Below, piece by piece: positions 23,841-35,770 of a stretch of DNA of 64,000 bases; the stretch's first letter is position 1, and each line of letters starts with the position of its first letter. Both the position numbers and the translations under genes were made by a program. This DNA is from Thinopyrum elongatum (Eukaryota > Streptophyta > Magnoliopsida > Poales > Poaceae). The stretch spans positions 52,820,109-52,884,108 of the forward strand of contig CM022298.1 of NCBI GenBank assembly GCA_011799875.1, read 5' to 3'. Under the pieces are notes generated by a model that saw only the letters and a list, made by a program, of their open reading frames with translations, did no database searches and was not told the DNA's origin.

Positions 23841-24043
23841 AGTCCCGGTTGGTGTAACCGGGACTAAAGGCCCCCAGCCCCCCGGCGCGGGCTCGTGCCA
23901 CGTGGTGGGCCTTTGGTCCCGGTTTGTGACGAACCGGCACTAAAGGGGGGGGGGGGCTTTAGTCCCCACCCTTTAGTGCCGGTTGCAGAACTGGCACTAA
24001 AGGTCCTTACGAACCGGGACAATAGCCCGATTCTGCACTAGTG
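23841..24043. repeat. CACTA right terminus with subterminal repeats
   Basis: At least six copies of ggactaaag, ggcactaaagg or their complements are packed around cggttcg/ccggttt words, with a G run at about 23946. The element ends with ...ctgcactagtg at 24043. The bases just outside are aac; the matching 3-bp duplication on the left cannot be found in the window. Confidence 0.85.
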
Positions 24044-24804
24044 AACGGTTAAATTGTTGGTGATGGCTATAAATACCCCACCCACACCACCTACTCCCAG
24101 AGAGGGCAATCGGGACAAAATTACCACTTCCCATATCCATTTTCTGAGAGAGAACCACCTATACTTGTGTTGAAATAAAGGAGATTTCACTCCAACATTT
24201 GATCCTTGATTTCTAGCCCCCTCATGTCGCTTTCCACTCTAATCCTTCTCCTACTACCATGCCAAATCTGTGAAAGATGATTGAGTGTTAAGGAGACTAT
24301 CTTGTGAAGCACAAGAGCAAGGAATTCATCATCAAGAAAAACATCTACTCCCTCCATTCCTTTATACAAGGCCACTATGAAAAATACTTTTTGCATCTAT
24401 ACAAGGCCACTGATAGTAATCGAGGCAAAAATTAATGATGTTTCCTTGTACTACCAACTTGTTTAATACTTGCATGCATGTAGTCATATTGACACTGTGC
24501 TACTTCCTTCCCATTTCTTCATTGCATGCATGCCGACATATTAATGATCCCGGTTAACGAAAAGAAAAGTTGGCTTGCAAAGTCGTCATTAAATTTTACC
24601 TTGGTACCTGTAATTTGAGTTTGTGGCCTTGTATAAGGGAATGGAGGGAGTATTACCTTTTGGAGAGTGGTGTCTCATAGATTGGTCAGGTGTCACTTGG
24701 GAGCCTCCAAATCTTGTGGAGTTGAACCAAGGACTTTGTAAGGGCAATGAGATCACCTACTTCATGAAGATCTACCCAAAGTGAGACAAGTCCTTCGTGG
24801 ATGG
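24044..24804 (+). repeat. Old Copia-type LTR remnant, left half
   Basis: Non-coding sequence with a promoter-like start (ggctataaatacccc at about 24068), then leader-type sequence. It continues at 57319 once the GATGG-bounded insertion is removed, and ends at 57687 with CCTACA. I recognise the end ('attttatttggttaagtagtc...cctaca') as that of a common Triticeae Copia LTR. Its upstream part was cut by the CACTA insertion. No ORF is supported. Confidence 0.6.
24348..24650. mobile_element. Stowaway (Tc1/Mariner) MITE
   Basis: A 303-bp element flanked by TA (24346-24347 and 24651-24652). The terminal inverted repeats read CTCCCTCCATTCCTTTATAC on the left and CTCCCTCCATTCCCTTATAC on the right (as complement), and agreement continues through aaggccac. 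TA target and CTCCCTCC start are diagnostic of Stowaway. It is non-coding and sits in the old Copia LTR. Confidence 0.95.
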
Positions 24805-26396
24805 TGCTACTTCTTGAGCTTGCGTTGGTTTTTCCCTTGAAGAGGAAAGGGTGATGCAGCAAAGTAGAGATAAGTATTTCCCTCAGTTTGAGAACCAATG
24901 TATCAATCTAGTAGGAGACAACGCACAAATCACCGAATACCTGCACAAACAATCAAACAACTTGCACCCAATGCGATAAAGGGATTGTCAATCCCTTCAC
25001 GGTTACTTGCAAAAGTGAGATCTGATAGAGATAGATGAGAGTAAACAAACGGTAAAAGTAAATATTTTTGGTATTTTTGGTTTATAGATCGGAAAGTAAA
25101 AGATTGCAAAATAGTAGATCGGAAACTTATATGATGGAAAATAGACCCGGGGGCCATAGGTTTCACTAGAGGCTTCTCTCAAGATAGCAAATAATACGGT
25201 GGGTGAACAAATTACTGCCGAGCAATTGATAGAAAAGCGCAAAGTTATGACGATATCTAAGGCAATGATCATGAATATAGGCATCACGTCTGTGTCAAGT
25301 AGACCGAAACAATTTTGCACCTACTACTATTACTCCACACATCGACCGACTCCTGCCTACATCTAGAGTATTAAGTTCATGAAGAACAGAGTAACGCATT
25401 AAGTAAGATGACATGATGTAGAGGAATAAACTCAAGCAATATGATGTAAACCCCATCTTTTTATCCTCGATGGCAACAATACAATACATGCCTTGCTGCC
25501 CCTACTGTCATCGGGAAAGGACACCGCAAGATTGAACCCAAAGCTAAGAACTTCTCCCATTGCAAGAAAAACCAATCTAGTTGGCCAAACCAAACCGATA
25601 GTTCGAAGAGTATTACAAAGATACCAAATCATGCATAAAAGAATTCAGAGAAGATTCAAATAATATTCATAGATAAGCTGATCATAAATCCACAATTCGT
25701 CGGATCTCGGCAAACACACCGCAAAAGAGTATTACATTGGATAGATCTCCAAGAGCATCGAGGAGAACATGGTATTGGGAGTCAAAGAGAGAGAAGAAGC
25801 CATCTAGCTACTAGCTATGGACCCGTAGGTCTGTGGAAAACTACTCATGCTTCATCGGAAGGGCAATAGAGTTGATGTAGAAGCCCTACGTGATCGAATC
25901 CCCCACCGGCAGGGTGCCGAAAAAGGTCCCTAGAAGGGATCTCAAACGTACAGAAGGTTGCGGCGGTGGAAAAGTGTTTTCGTGGATGCCCCTTGTGGTT
26001 TGGGAATATTTGTGAATATATAGGTGAAAGAATTAGGTCAGGAGGGTCACGAGGGGGCCCACAAGATAGGGGGGCACGCCCTACCCCCTGGGAGCGCCCT
26101 CCACCCTTGTGGCCGCCTCGTGGCTCCTCCGACTTCATCTCCAAGTCTCCTGGGTGTCTTCTGGTCCAAGAAAAATCATCGCGAAGGTTTTATTCTGTTT
26201 GGACTCCGTTTGGTATTCCTTTTCTGTGAAACTCAAAAACAAGGGAAAAAAAACAGGAACTGGCACTGGGCCCTAGGTTAATAGGTTAGTCCCAAAAATA
26301 ATATAAAATAGCATATTAATGCATATAAAACATCCAAAATAGATAATATAATAGCATGGAACAATAAAAAATTATAGATACGTTGGAGACGTATCA
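24805..26396 (-). repeat. 3' LTR of the compound Athila-like element
   Basis: 1592 bp, TG...CA ends, homologous along its length to 55729-57313. A TATA-like TATATA lies at about 26017-26022 (minus strand). The GC-rich core at about 26040-26110 contains gggggcccacaag and related words. The error-rich copy is 17197-18850. Confidence 0.92.
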
Positions 26397-27105
26397 AGCA
26401 TCCCCAAGCTTAATTCCTGCTCGTCCTCGAGTAGGTAAATGATAAAAACAGAATTTTTGATGTGGAATGCTACCTAACATATTTATCCATGTAATTCTTC
26501 TTTATTGTGGCATGAATGTTCTGATCCATAAGATTCAAAACAAAAGTTTAATATTGACATAAAAATAATAATACTTCAAGCATACTAACAAGGCAATTAT
26601 GTCTTCTCAAAATAACATGGCCAAAGAAAGCTTATCCCTACAAAATCATATAGTATGGCTATGCTCCATCTTCATCACACAAAATATTCAAATCATGCAC
26701 AACCCCGATGACAAGCCCAGCAATTGTTTCATACTTTTGCTGTTCTCAAACTTTTTCAACTTTCACGCAATACATGAGCGTGAGCCATGGACATAGCACT
26801 ATAGGTGGAATAGAATATGGTGGTTGTGGAGAAGACAAAAAGAAAGAGATAGTCTCACATCAACTAGGCATATCAACGGGCTATGGAGATGCCCATCAAT
26901 AGATATCAATGTGAGTGAGTAGGGATTGCCATGCAACGGATGCACTAGAGCTATAAGTTTATGAAAGCTCAAAAAGAAAACTAAGTGGGTGTGCATCCAA
27001 CTCGCTTGCTCACGAACACCTAGGGCAATTTGAGGAAGCCCATCATTGGAATATACAAGCCAAGTTCTATAATGAAAAATTCCCACTAGTATATGAAAGT
27101 GACAA
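26397..27105 (-). other. Non-coding 3' interior of the compound element, part 1
   Basis: Begins with a polypurine-like AGCTTGGGGATGCT (minus strand) next to the 3' LTR. The rest is AT-rich and without supported genes. It continues at 37300 once the inserted Athila element is removed. The last five bases, GACAA (27101-27105), are the target duplication of that insertion. Confidence 0.75.
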
Positions 27106-28624
27106 TGATACGTCCATTTTGCATCATGTTTTCCTACTTTTATTTATGATGTTTTTATGCATAATAATGCTTTTTGGAGTAATTCTAATGCCTTTTCTCT
27201 CATAATATGCAAGGTATACACAAAGAGGGAGAATTCTGGCAGCTGGAAATCTGGACCTGAAAAAGCTACGTCAGGCCACCTATTCTGCACAACTCCAAAC
27301 AAGCTGAAACTTAACGGAGATTTTTTATGGAATATTTGAGGAATATTGGAGCCAATAAGTACCAGAGGGGGCCCACCAGGTGGGCACAACCCACCTGGGC
27401 GCACCAGGGAGCCTAGGCGCGCCCTGGTGGGTTGTGCTCACCCAGGCCCACCTCCGGTGCCCATCTTCTGGTATATAAGTCATTTTGACCTAGAAAAAAT
27501 AAGGAGAGGACTTTTGGGACGGAGCGACGCCGTCTCGAGGCGGAACTTGGGCAGGAGCACTTTTGCCCTCCGGCGGAGCGATTCCGCCGGGGGAACTTCC
27601 CTCCCGGAGGGGGAAATCATCGTCATCGTCATCACCAACAACTCTCCCATCATGGGGAGGGCAATCTCCATCAACATCTTCAACAGCACCATCTCCTCTC
27701 AAACCTTAGTTCATCTCTTGTGTTCAACCTTGGTACCGGAACTATAGATTGGTGCTTGTGGGTGACTAGTAGTGTTGATTACATCTTGTAGTTGATTACT
27801 ATATGGTTTATTTGGTGGAAGATTATATGTTCAGATCCAATATGCTATTTAATACCCCTCTGATCTTGAGCATGTTCATCACTTGTGAGTAGTTACTTTT
27901 GTTCTTGAGGTCACGGGAGAAATCATGTTGCAAGTAATCATGTGAACTTGATATGTGTTCGATATTTTGATAGTATGTATGTTGTGATTCCCTTAGTGGT
28001 GTCATGTGAACGTCGACTACATGACACTTCACCATATTTGGGCCTAAGGGAATGCATTGTGGAGTAGTTATTAGATGATGGGTTGCGAGAGTGACAGAAG
28101 CTTAAACCCTAGTTTATGCACAATTCTGTAAGGGAACGATTGGATCCAAAAGTTTAATGCTATGGTTAGAATTTATTCTTAATACTTTTCTCGTAGTTGA
28201 GGACGCTTGCGAGGGGGTTAATCATAAATAAGAGGTTTGTTCAAGTAAGAACAACACCTAAGCACCGGTCCACCCACATATCAAATTATCAAAGTAGCGA
28301 ACACAAATCGAATCAACATGGTGAAAGTGACTAGATGAAATTCCCGTGTACCCTCAAGAACGCTTTGCTTATTATAAGAGACCGTTTTGGCCTGTCCTTT
28401 GCCTCAAAAGGATTGGGCTACCTTGCTGCACTTTTGTTACTATTATCATTACTTGCTCGTTACAAATTATCTCGCTATCAAACTACTCTGTTACTTACAA
28501 TTTCAGCACTTGCAGACATTACCTTGTTGAAAACCATTTGTCATTTCCTTCTGCTCCTCGTTGGGTTCAACACTCTTACTTATCGAAAGAGCTACAATTG
28601 ATCCCCTATACTTGTGGGTCATCA
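27106..28624 (+). repeat. 5' LTR of the Athila element
   Basis: 1519 bp with TG...CA ends. It contains a TATA box (27472-27479), a GC-rich self-complementary segment upstream of it (about 27363-27460), and a long AT-rich 3' half. Small open frames inside are not supported as genes. Confidence 0.95.
27472..27479 (+). promoter_or_regulatory. TATA box of the Athila 5' LTR
   Basis: TATATAAG follows the GC-rich segment. The identical motif is at 36137-36144 in the 3' LTR. It is the most likely core promoter of the element. Confidence 0.6.
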
Positions 28625-28635
28625 AGGCTATTTTC

Positions 28636-28653
28636 TGGCGCCGTTGCCGGGGA
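28636..28653 (+). other. Primer-binding site, tRNA-Asp
   Basis: TGGCGCCGTTGCCGGGGA is complementary to the 3' end of plant tRNA-Asp, the usual primer of Athila-type elements. It starts 12 bp after the LTR end. Confidence 0.9.
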
Positions 28654-28730
28654 GTGAAGCGCCTTTGGTAAGTGGAATTTGGTAAGGAAACATTTATATA
28701 GTGTGCTGAAATTTATTGTCACTTGTTACT

Positions 28731-31700
28731 ATGGAAAACAATCCTTTGAGGGGTTTGTTCGGGGTATCTTCACCTTGACCGGAACCACAATTAGCTACCC
28801 CTCAGCCTACTGCACCTACTGAAAATATTGAATATGAAATTCCTTCGGGTATGATGAAACAACTGCTAGCTAATCCTTATGCAGGAAGCGGAACTGAACA
28901 TCCTGATATGCACTTGATATATGTGGAAAAAATTTGTGGATTGTTTAAGCTTGCAGGTTTACCCGGAGATGAATTTAAGAAGAAGGTTTTCCCTTTATCT
29001 TTGAAGGGAAAAGCATTGGCATGGTATAGGCTATGCGATGATATTGGAGCTTGGAATTGGAATCGATTGAAATTGGAGTTTCACCAAAAAAATTATCCTA
29101 TGCATCTAGTTCATCGTGATCGGAATTACATATATAATTTTTGGCCTCGTGAAGGAGAAAGTATCGCTCTAGCTTGGGGGAGGCTTAAATCAATGTTATA
29201 TTCATGCCCCAATCATGAGCTCTCAAGAGAAATTATTATCCGGAATTTTTATGCTCGGCTTTCTCATAATGATCGATCCATGCTTGATACTTCTTGTGCT
29301 GGTTCTTTTATGAAGAAGACTATTGAATTCTGGTGGGATCTTTTGGAAAGAATTAAACGCAACTCTGAAGATTGGGAACTCGATGAAGGTAAAGAGTCAG
29401 GTATTAAGCTTAAGTATGATTGTGTTAAATCTTTTATGAATACCGATGCTTTTCAAAAGTTTAGCACTAAATATGGACTTGACTCTGAGATAGTAGCCTC
29501 CTTTTGTGAATCATTTGCTACTCATGTTGATCTCCCTAAAGAGAAGTGGTTTAAATATCACCCATCTATTAAAGAAGAAATTAAAGAACCGGTATCAGTC
29601 AAAGAGGAAACTATACTTTATAATGTTGATCCAGTTGTTCCTACTGCTTATATTGAGAAACCACCTTTCCCTATTAGGATAAAGGAACATGCTAAAGTAT
29701 CGACTGTGGTCAACAAAAGTTATATCAGAACACCTAAACCTGATGAACAAATTAAAGTAGAGCCTAGTGTTTCTATGGTTAAAGATCTCTTGGAAGAAGA
29801 TATAGATGGGCATGTTATTTATTTCTGTAATGAAGCTACTAGAATTGTCAAACCCGATAAAATAGATAATCATAGACCCGTTGTTGGCATGCCTGTTGTC
29901 TCAGTTAAAATAGGAGATCACTATTATCATGGTTTATGCGACATAGGTGCTAGCGTAAGTGCTATTCCTTACACCTTATATCAAGAAATTATGAATGACA
30001 TAGCACCCGTAGAGATAGAAGACATAGATGTTACTATTAAACTTGCTAATAGAGATACTATTTCACCAATTGGGATTGTTAGAGATGTTGAAGTCTTGTG
30101 TGGGAAAATAAAATACCCTACTTATTTTCTTGTTCTTGGTTCCCCACAAGATGACTTCTGTCCCATTATCTTTGGTAGACCTTTCTTGAACACCGTTAAT
30201 GCTCAAATAGATCGTAAGAAACAAACTGTCAGTGTCAGTTTTGGTGATGAGTCTCATGAGTTTAATTTTTCCAAGTTTAGTAGAAAGCTTCATGAAAAAG
30301 AATTGCCAAGTAAGGATGAAATAATTGGTCTTGCTTCTATTGCTGTGCCTCCTACTGATCCTTTAGAACAATATTTGCTAGGCCATGAAAATGATTTACA
30401 TATGCAAGAAAGAAATGAAATAGATGAGGTTTTCTTTGAACAACGTCCTCTGCTTAAACACAATTTGCCTATTGAAACTCTAGGAGGTCCTCCTCCACTT
30501 AAAGGTGATCCTGTGTTTGAATTAAAACAATTGCCAGACACTTTGAAATATGCTTATCTTGATGAAAAGAAGATATATCCTGTTATTATTAGTGCTAACC
30601 TTTCAGAACATGAAGAAGAAAGATTATTGAAAGTTCTAAGGAAGCACCGAGCTGTTATTGGATATACTCTTGATGATTTAAAGGGCATTAGTCCCACTCT
30701 ATGTCAGCACAAGATTAATATGGAACCTTATGCTAAACCCGTTGTTGATCACCAACGTCGGTTAAATCCAAAGATGAAAGAAGTGGTAAGAACGGAAATA
30801 TTAAAACTTCTGGAAGCAGGTATAATCTATCCTACAGCTGATAGTAGATGGGTGAGTCCTGTTCATTGTATTCCTAAGAAAGGAGGTATTACTGTTGTTC
30901 CTAATGATAAGAATGAACTTATTCCACAAAGAATTGTTCCAGGCTATAGAATGGTAATTGATTTTAGAAAATTAAACAAAGCAACTAGAAAAGATCATTA
31001 CCCTCTGCCTTTTATTGATCAAATGCTAGAAAGATTATCTAAGCACACACACTTTTGCTTCCTTGATGGATATTTTGGTTTTTCACAAATAACTGTTTCT
31101 CAACCTGATCAAGAAAAGACCACTTTCACTTGTCCCTTTGGAACTTATGCTTATAGACGTATGCCTTTTGGTTTATGCAATGCACCTGCTACCTTTCAAA
31201 GATGTATGACTGCTATATTCTCTGATTTTTGTGAAAAGATTGTTGAGGTTTTCATGGATGACTTCTCTATTTATGGGAAGTCTTTTGATGATTGTTTAAG
31301 CAATCTTGATCGAGTTTTGCAGAGATGCGAGCAAACAAATCCTGTCTTGAATTGGGAGAAGTGCCACTTTTTGGTTAATGAAGGTATTGTTTTGGGCCAT
31401 AAAATTTCTGAAAGAGGTATTGAAGTGGACAAAGCTAAGGTTGATGCAATTGAGAAAATGCCATGTCCTAAAGATATCAAAGGTATTCATAGTTTCCTAG
31501 GTCATGCTGGTTTCTATAGGAGATTTATCAAAGACTTTTCTAAAATTTCTAGGCCTCTTACAAATCTTTTGCAAAAGGATGTTCCTTTCGTTTTCGATGA
31601 TGATTGTTTGGAAGCCTTCGAAACACTCAAGAAAGCCTTAATTTCTGCACCTATTGTTCAACCACCTGATTGGAACTTGCCTTTTGAAATTATGTGTGAT

Positions 31701-33299
31701 GCTAGTGATTATGCTGTTGGTGTTGTTCTAGGACAAAGAGTTGATAAGAAACTAAATGTTATTCATTATGCTAGTAAAACTCTAGACAGTGCACAACGGA
31801 ATTATGCAACTACTAAAAAAGAATTTCTAGCAGTGGTGTTTGCTTGTGATAAATTTAGATCTTACATTGTTGACTCTAAAGTTATCATTCACACCGACCA
31901 TGCTGCTATTAAATATCTTATGGAAAAGAAAGATGCTAAACCTAGACTTATTCGTTGGGTTCTCTTGCTACAAGAATTTGATTTACATATTACTGATAGG
32001 AAAGGAGCTGAGAACCCAGTAGCTGATAACTTGTCTAGGCTTGAAAATGTGCTTGATGACCCACTTCCTATTGATGATAGCTTCCCTAATGAGCAGTTAG
32101 CTGCAATAAATATTTCTAATAATACTCCTTGGTATGCTGATTATGCTAATTACATTGTTGCTAAATATTTACCACCTAGCTTTACTTACCAACAAAAGAA
32201 AAAATTCTTCTATGACTTAAGACATTACTTTTGGGATGACCCACATCTTTATAAAGAAGGAGTAGATGGTATTATTAGACGTTGTGTACCTGAGCATGAA
32301 CAGGGACAAATCCTATGGAAATGCCACTCTAAAGCTTATGGAGGGCATCATGCTAGAGACAGAACTGCTCACAAGGTATTGCAATCTGGATTTTATTGGC
32401 CTACTCTCTTCAAGGATGCTCGTAAGTTCGTCTTATCTTGTGATGAATGTCAAAGAATAGGTAATATCGGTAAGCGTCAAGAAATGCCTATGAATTATTC
32501 ACTTGCTGTTGAACCATTTGATGTTTGGGGATTTGATTACATGGGACCTTTTCCTTCCTCTAATGGGTATACACATATTTTGGTTGCTGTTGATTATGTT
32601 ACTAAATGGGTAGAAGCTATTCCAACCAGTAGTGCTGATCACAACACCTCTATTAAAATGCTTAAGGAAGTTATTTTCCCAAGGTTTGGAGTCCCTAGAT
32701 ATTTAATGACTGATGGTGGTTTACACTTTATTCATGGTGCTTTCCGCAAAATGTTTGCCAAGTATGATGTTAACCATAGAATTGCATCACCTTATCATCC
32801 TCAGTCTAGTGGTCAAGTTGAACTTAGCAATAGAGAAATAAAATTAATTTTACAAAAGACTGTCAATAGGTCCCGGAAGAATTGGTCTAAGAAATTAGAT
32901 GATGCACTTTGGGCTTATAGAACAGCATATAAAAATCCTATGGGTATGTCTCCTTATAAAATGGTTTATGGAAAAGCTTGTCATTTGCCTCTTGAGTTAG
33001 AACATAAAGCATATTGGGCAGTCAAAGAACTCAATTATGATTTCAAACTTGCCGGTGAAAAGAGGTTATGTGATATTAGCTCATTAGATGAATGGAGAAC
33101 CCAAGCTTATGAAAATGCCAAGTTATTTAAAGAAAAAGTTAAAAGATGGTATGATAAAAGAATCCAAAAGCGTGAGTTCAAAGTTGGAGAATATGTTCTT
33201 TTGTACAACTCTCGTTTCAGATTCTTTGCAGGAAAACTCCTCTCCAAATGGGAAGGTATGTTATCGAGGAGGTTTATCGGTCTGGAGCTATCAAAATAA
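28731..33299 (+). CDS. Athila gag-pol polyprotein (premature stop near its start, frame slip at its end)
   Basis: The frame probably starts at the ATG at 28731; an in-frame TGA at 28776-28778 interrupts it. The long open part begins at the Met codons at 28851 and has 1482 codons. Visible domains (numbered from 28851): gag at about 20-170; protease with [11 protein letters not shown] at about 363; reverse transcriptase at about 630-860 with the Athila-type insertion [19 protein letters not shown], and FMDD in place of the usual Y-x-D-D at about 801; RNase H with [10 protein letters not shown] (about 947) and [11 protein letters not shown]; integrase with the HHCC zinc region (about 1160-1200), [14 protein letters not shown] and [10 protein letters not shown] carrying the catalytic acidic residues. 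At about 33257 the frame is lost; the homologous tail is in another frame. No CCHC knuckle is obvious in gag. Confidence 0.93.
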
Positions 33300-33454
33300 A
33301 TAATGCTGAAGGTACTAACCCGAAGGTTGTTAATGGGCAACGAATAAAACATTATATCTCAGGTACGCCCATTAATGTTGAAAGTAATATTATCCAAACT
33401 ATGACACCGGAAGAACACATAAAAGAGTCCTTCCGGAACACTCCAGAATCATGA
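33248..33454 (+). pseudogene. C-terminal tail of the Athila pol, out of frame
   Basis: The 68-codon frame containing [20 protein letters not shown] has the character of the segment that closes Athila integrase and overlaps the end of the long frame by about 50 bp. The most likely cause is a deletion of a few bases near 33257, which would leave the integrase core complete but replace its last ~60 residues. Confidence 0.7.
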
Positions 33455-33788
33455 AAAAAGAGGAGGTACGTGATACGGTAAGTAAACAGACTCCAAAAAA
33501 TCCGCGAAAATATTTTTTGTCAGTTTTGGAATATAACAAAAATTAGGAAAATAATAAACTACTGGGAAATGTACCCTGGTGGGCACAAGACACCAGGGCA
33601 CGCCTGGCTTGCCAGGCGTGCCCAGGTGGGTTGTGCCCACCTCGGGTACCTTCCGGACTCCGTTTTTCTACCGTTTAATTGTTTCCCAAGATAAAAAAAT
33701 TTATATACCCCCCAAACCTATTGACCACCGTATCGCGGAGAAATCTTCTGTTTTCTTTTCTTGCTGGTTCTCTGACAGACCTGAAAAT

Positions 33789-34211
33789 ATGTCATCCCAA
33801 GACTCTGAGGGTGAGAGCTATGCTGCTGATTTCATCGCAAACCCCAAGTCTTATGGGGATGTGGAGCATTATGGCTGGACTTCGGAGGAAGAGGAAGACT
33901 ATCATCCTAGGGAGAAGGAGAAGACGAGCTCAGACGAGGATGAAGCCCCGTTGCCTCAACCTGGGGATATGCATGTGGAATTCAAGAAGTTCAGCCTCCC
34001 CAACGAAGCAAAGAGGCCTAAGGTTCAGTTTATACTCTTCCGCCTTTTGCAGGAAAATAAGCAAGATTTATGCAAAAAGGTATTGGAGCTTGAGCAGGAG
34101 ATTGGTGAATTGAAGGAGGAAAATTCCATCCTCAAGCGTAGGCTGAGGAAGAAGGACAAACCCTCTACTTCATCACCACCACCCTCTTCTTCATCACCAA
34201 AAGAAAATTGA
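33789..34211 (+). CDS. Small acidic coiled-coil protein encoded downstream of Athila pol
   Basis: From the ATG at 33789, 140 codons follow: an acidic N-terminus (MSSQDSEGESYAADF, then WTSEEEEDYHPREKEKTSSDEDE), a conserved-looking middle (HVEFKKFSLPNEAKRPKVQF) and a leucine/glutamate coiled coil at about 95-125 (LCKKVLELEQEIGELKEENS) ending in a basic stretch and a serine/proline tail. The frame is open upstream to 33579, but that part covers a non-coding GC-rich hairpin segment, so I prefer the internal start. It occupies the place of the 'env-like' frame of Athila elements, yet shows no signal peptide or membrane segment. Function unknown. Confidence 0.6.
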   Translation: MSSQDSEGESYAADFIANPKSYGDVEHYGWTSEEEEDYHPREKEKTSSDEDEAPLPQPGDMHVEFKKFSLPNEAKRPKVQFILFRLLQENKQDLCKKVLELEQEIGELKEENSILKRRLRKKDKPSTSSPPPSSSSPKEN

Positions 34212-35756
34212 GTATCGGGTATGGGCACTCCCCTTGGCTTCCGCCAAGCTTGGGGGAGGTGCCCCGGTATCGTATCATCCCCACTATCTTTTGCCTTTAC
34301 TTAATTTAGTTCGATCTTTTGCTTTAGATGAATAAAAGTTTAGTTCAATCCTTTCTTTTTGAGAGTTTGCTTAGCGATCTATCCTTGTAATTGTGTGCGA
34401 GATATATAATAAAGTTTAGTTTGAGTTTTTGCTTTCTTTACTTTCATGTTGCAATAAAAAGAAAGGAAATAAATTAAAAAGATCATATGCTAATTTTATG
34501 GTAAGTGATGAGGAAAAGTATAAGTAGAAAATTTTATTAGAGATTGACAAACATAGCATTGGTCAATGATGCAACTCATGAAAGAATTAATAAGGGAAGA
34601 GAAGATTCACATATAAATACACTATCCTAGAAATCTTTTGTGATTGTGAGCCCCCATCAAAATATTATATGCCAAAATTGTGGACGTTGGACAAGGAAGA
34701 CAACGTAATGATTTATGCTTGTTCATATTCACATAGAAGTTATATTGTCATAGATCCTTCAACATGTGGTGCTTGCCCCTATCTTTGCTAGCCAAAAATT
34801 CCGCACTAAGTAGAGATACTACTTGTGCATCCAAAAACCCTTAAACCCAAATCTTATTTTCAAGAGTCCACCATACCTACCTAGGGATTGAGCAAGATCC
34901 CTCAAGTAAGTTGTCATCGGTGCAATAAGGCAATAAAAATTGCTTCTAAAATTGTGAGATCATTTAGTGTAAGAGAAAATTGAGCGTTGTACAAACTTGT
35001 GATGGTGAAGAATAAAAGCGACAGACTGCATAATAAAGGTTGCCATCACAAGGGGCAATACAACGTGCCTTTCTTTTGCACTAAGGGGTTGAGCATACAA
35101 ACAAATAAGCGCATGGCAACCTCTGCTTCCCTCTGCAAAGGGCCTATCTTTTACTTTTATGTATTTACTTTTATGCAAGAGTCAAAGTTTCTTCTCTCTA
35201 CTCCTTTTTATTTTTCTCCTTTGGCAAGCATCATGTGGTGAGGAAAGATCTAGGCACATATGTCCAGTTCAATATGGGTGGCATGAGTTATTATTGTTGA
35301 CATCACCCTTGAGGTGAATATGTTGGGAGGCGAAACTATAAGCCCCCATCTTTCTATGTGTCCGGTTGAAACGTTTTGTTCATGTGTATGCGGTGAGTGT
35401 TAGCAATCATAGAAGACTATATGATGGTTGAGTATGTGGACTTGCCTAAAGGCTCCGATACGTGACCCTTCCTGAAAAGATGATGAATTGTAGTTGCAAA
35501 GTTGACTGAGAACATAGTTTGTTGGTTTCTAATAGAGTTTATGCTTTATACTTCAATTGTGTGATGAATTGTCACTTATTCATGGGAAGTCTATGATAAA
35601 AGTTCTATGATAAAAGTCTTATGTTTAAATTTGTTGCTGTTATAATAATCTACATGATGCTTCTATGTCCGTATTTTGTTTTTATCGATACCTCTCTCTC
35701 TAAGCATGTGGACATGTTTTTCGATTTCGGTTTTTGCTTGAGGACAAGCGAGGTCT
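34212..35756 (+). other. Non-coding 3' region of the Athila element
   Basis: About 1.5 kb of AT-rich sequence between the last frame and the polypurine tract. It contains caagcttgggggaggtgcc at 34243-34261, a second purine block like the true polypurine tract. No gene is supported here; a long 3' non-coding region is usual for Athila-like elements. Confidence 0.7.
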
Positions 35757-35770
35757 AAGCTTGGGGGAGT
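35757..35770 (+). other. Polypurine tract of the Athila element
   Basis: AAGCTTGGGGGAGT immediately before the 3' LTR start TGATACGTCC. Confidence 0.85.

Larger units (their letters stand above)
19355..24043 (+). mobile_element. CACTA (En/Spm-type) DNA transposon, right part
   Basis: The right end reads CACTAGTGCAGAATCGG on the minus strand, the hallmark CACTA terminus, preceded by repeated ggactaaag/ctttagtccc subterminal motifs. The interior carries a spliced gene with TNP1-like, DUF8039-like and Ulp1 domains, a combination typical of large grass CACTA elements. No TNP2-type transposase gene is visible here or in the sequence to the left, so the element is either non-autonomous or its left part is missing from the window. 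It is inserted in an old Copia-type LTR. The 5' part visible only in the left contig is shared with 9534-11654. Confidence 0.8.

Noticed and set aside
28636..28653. tRNA gene fragment
   Set aside because: The tRNA-Asp match is only 18 bp and sits just inside an LTR, so it is a primer-binding site. The same applies to 53139-53156 and 55700-55717.
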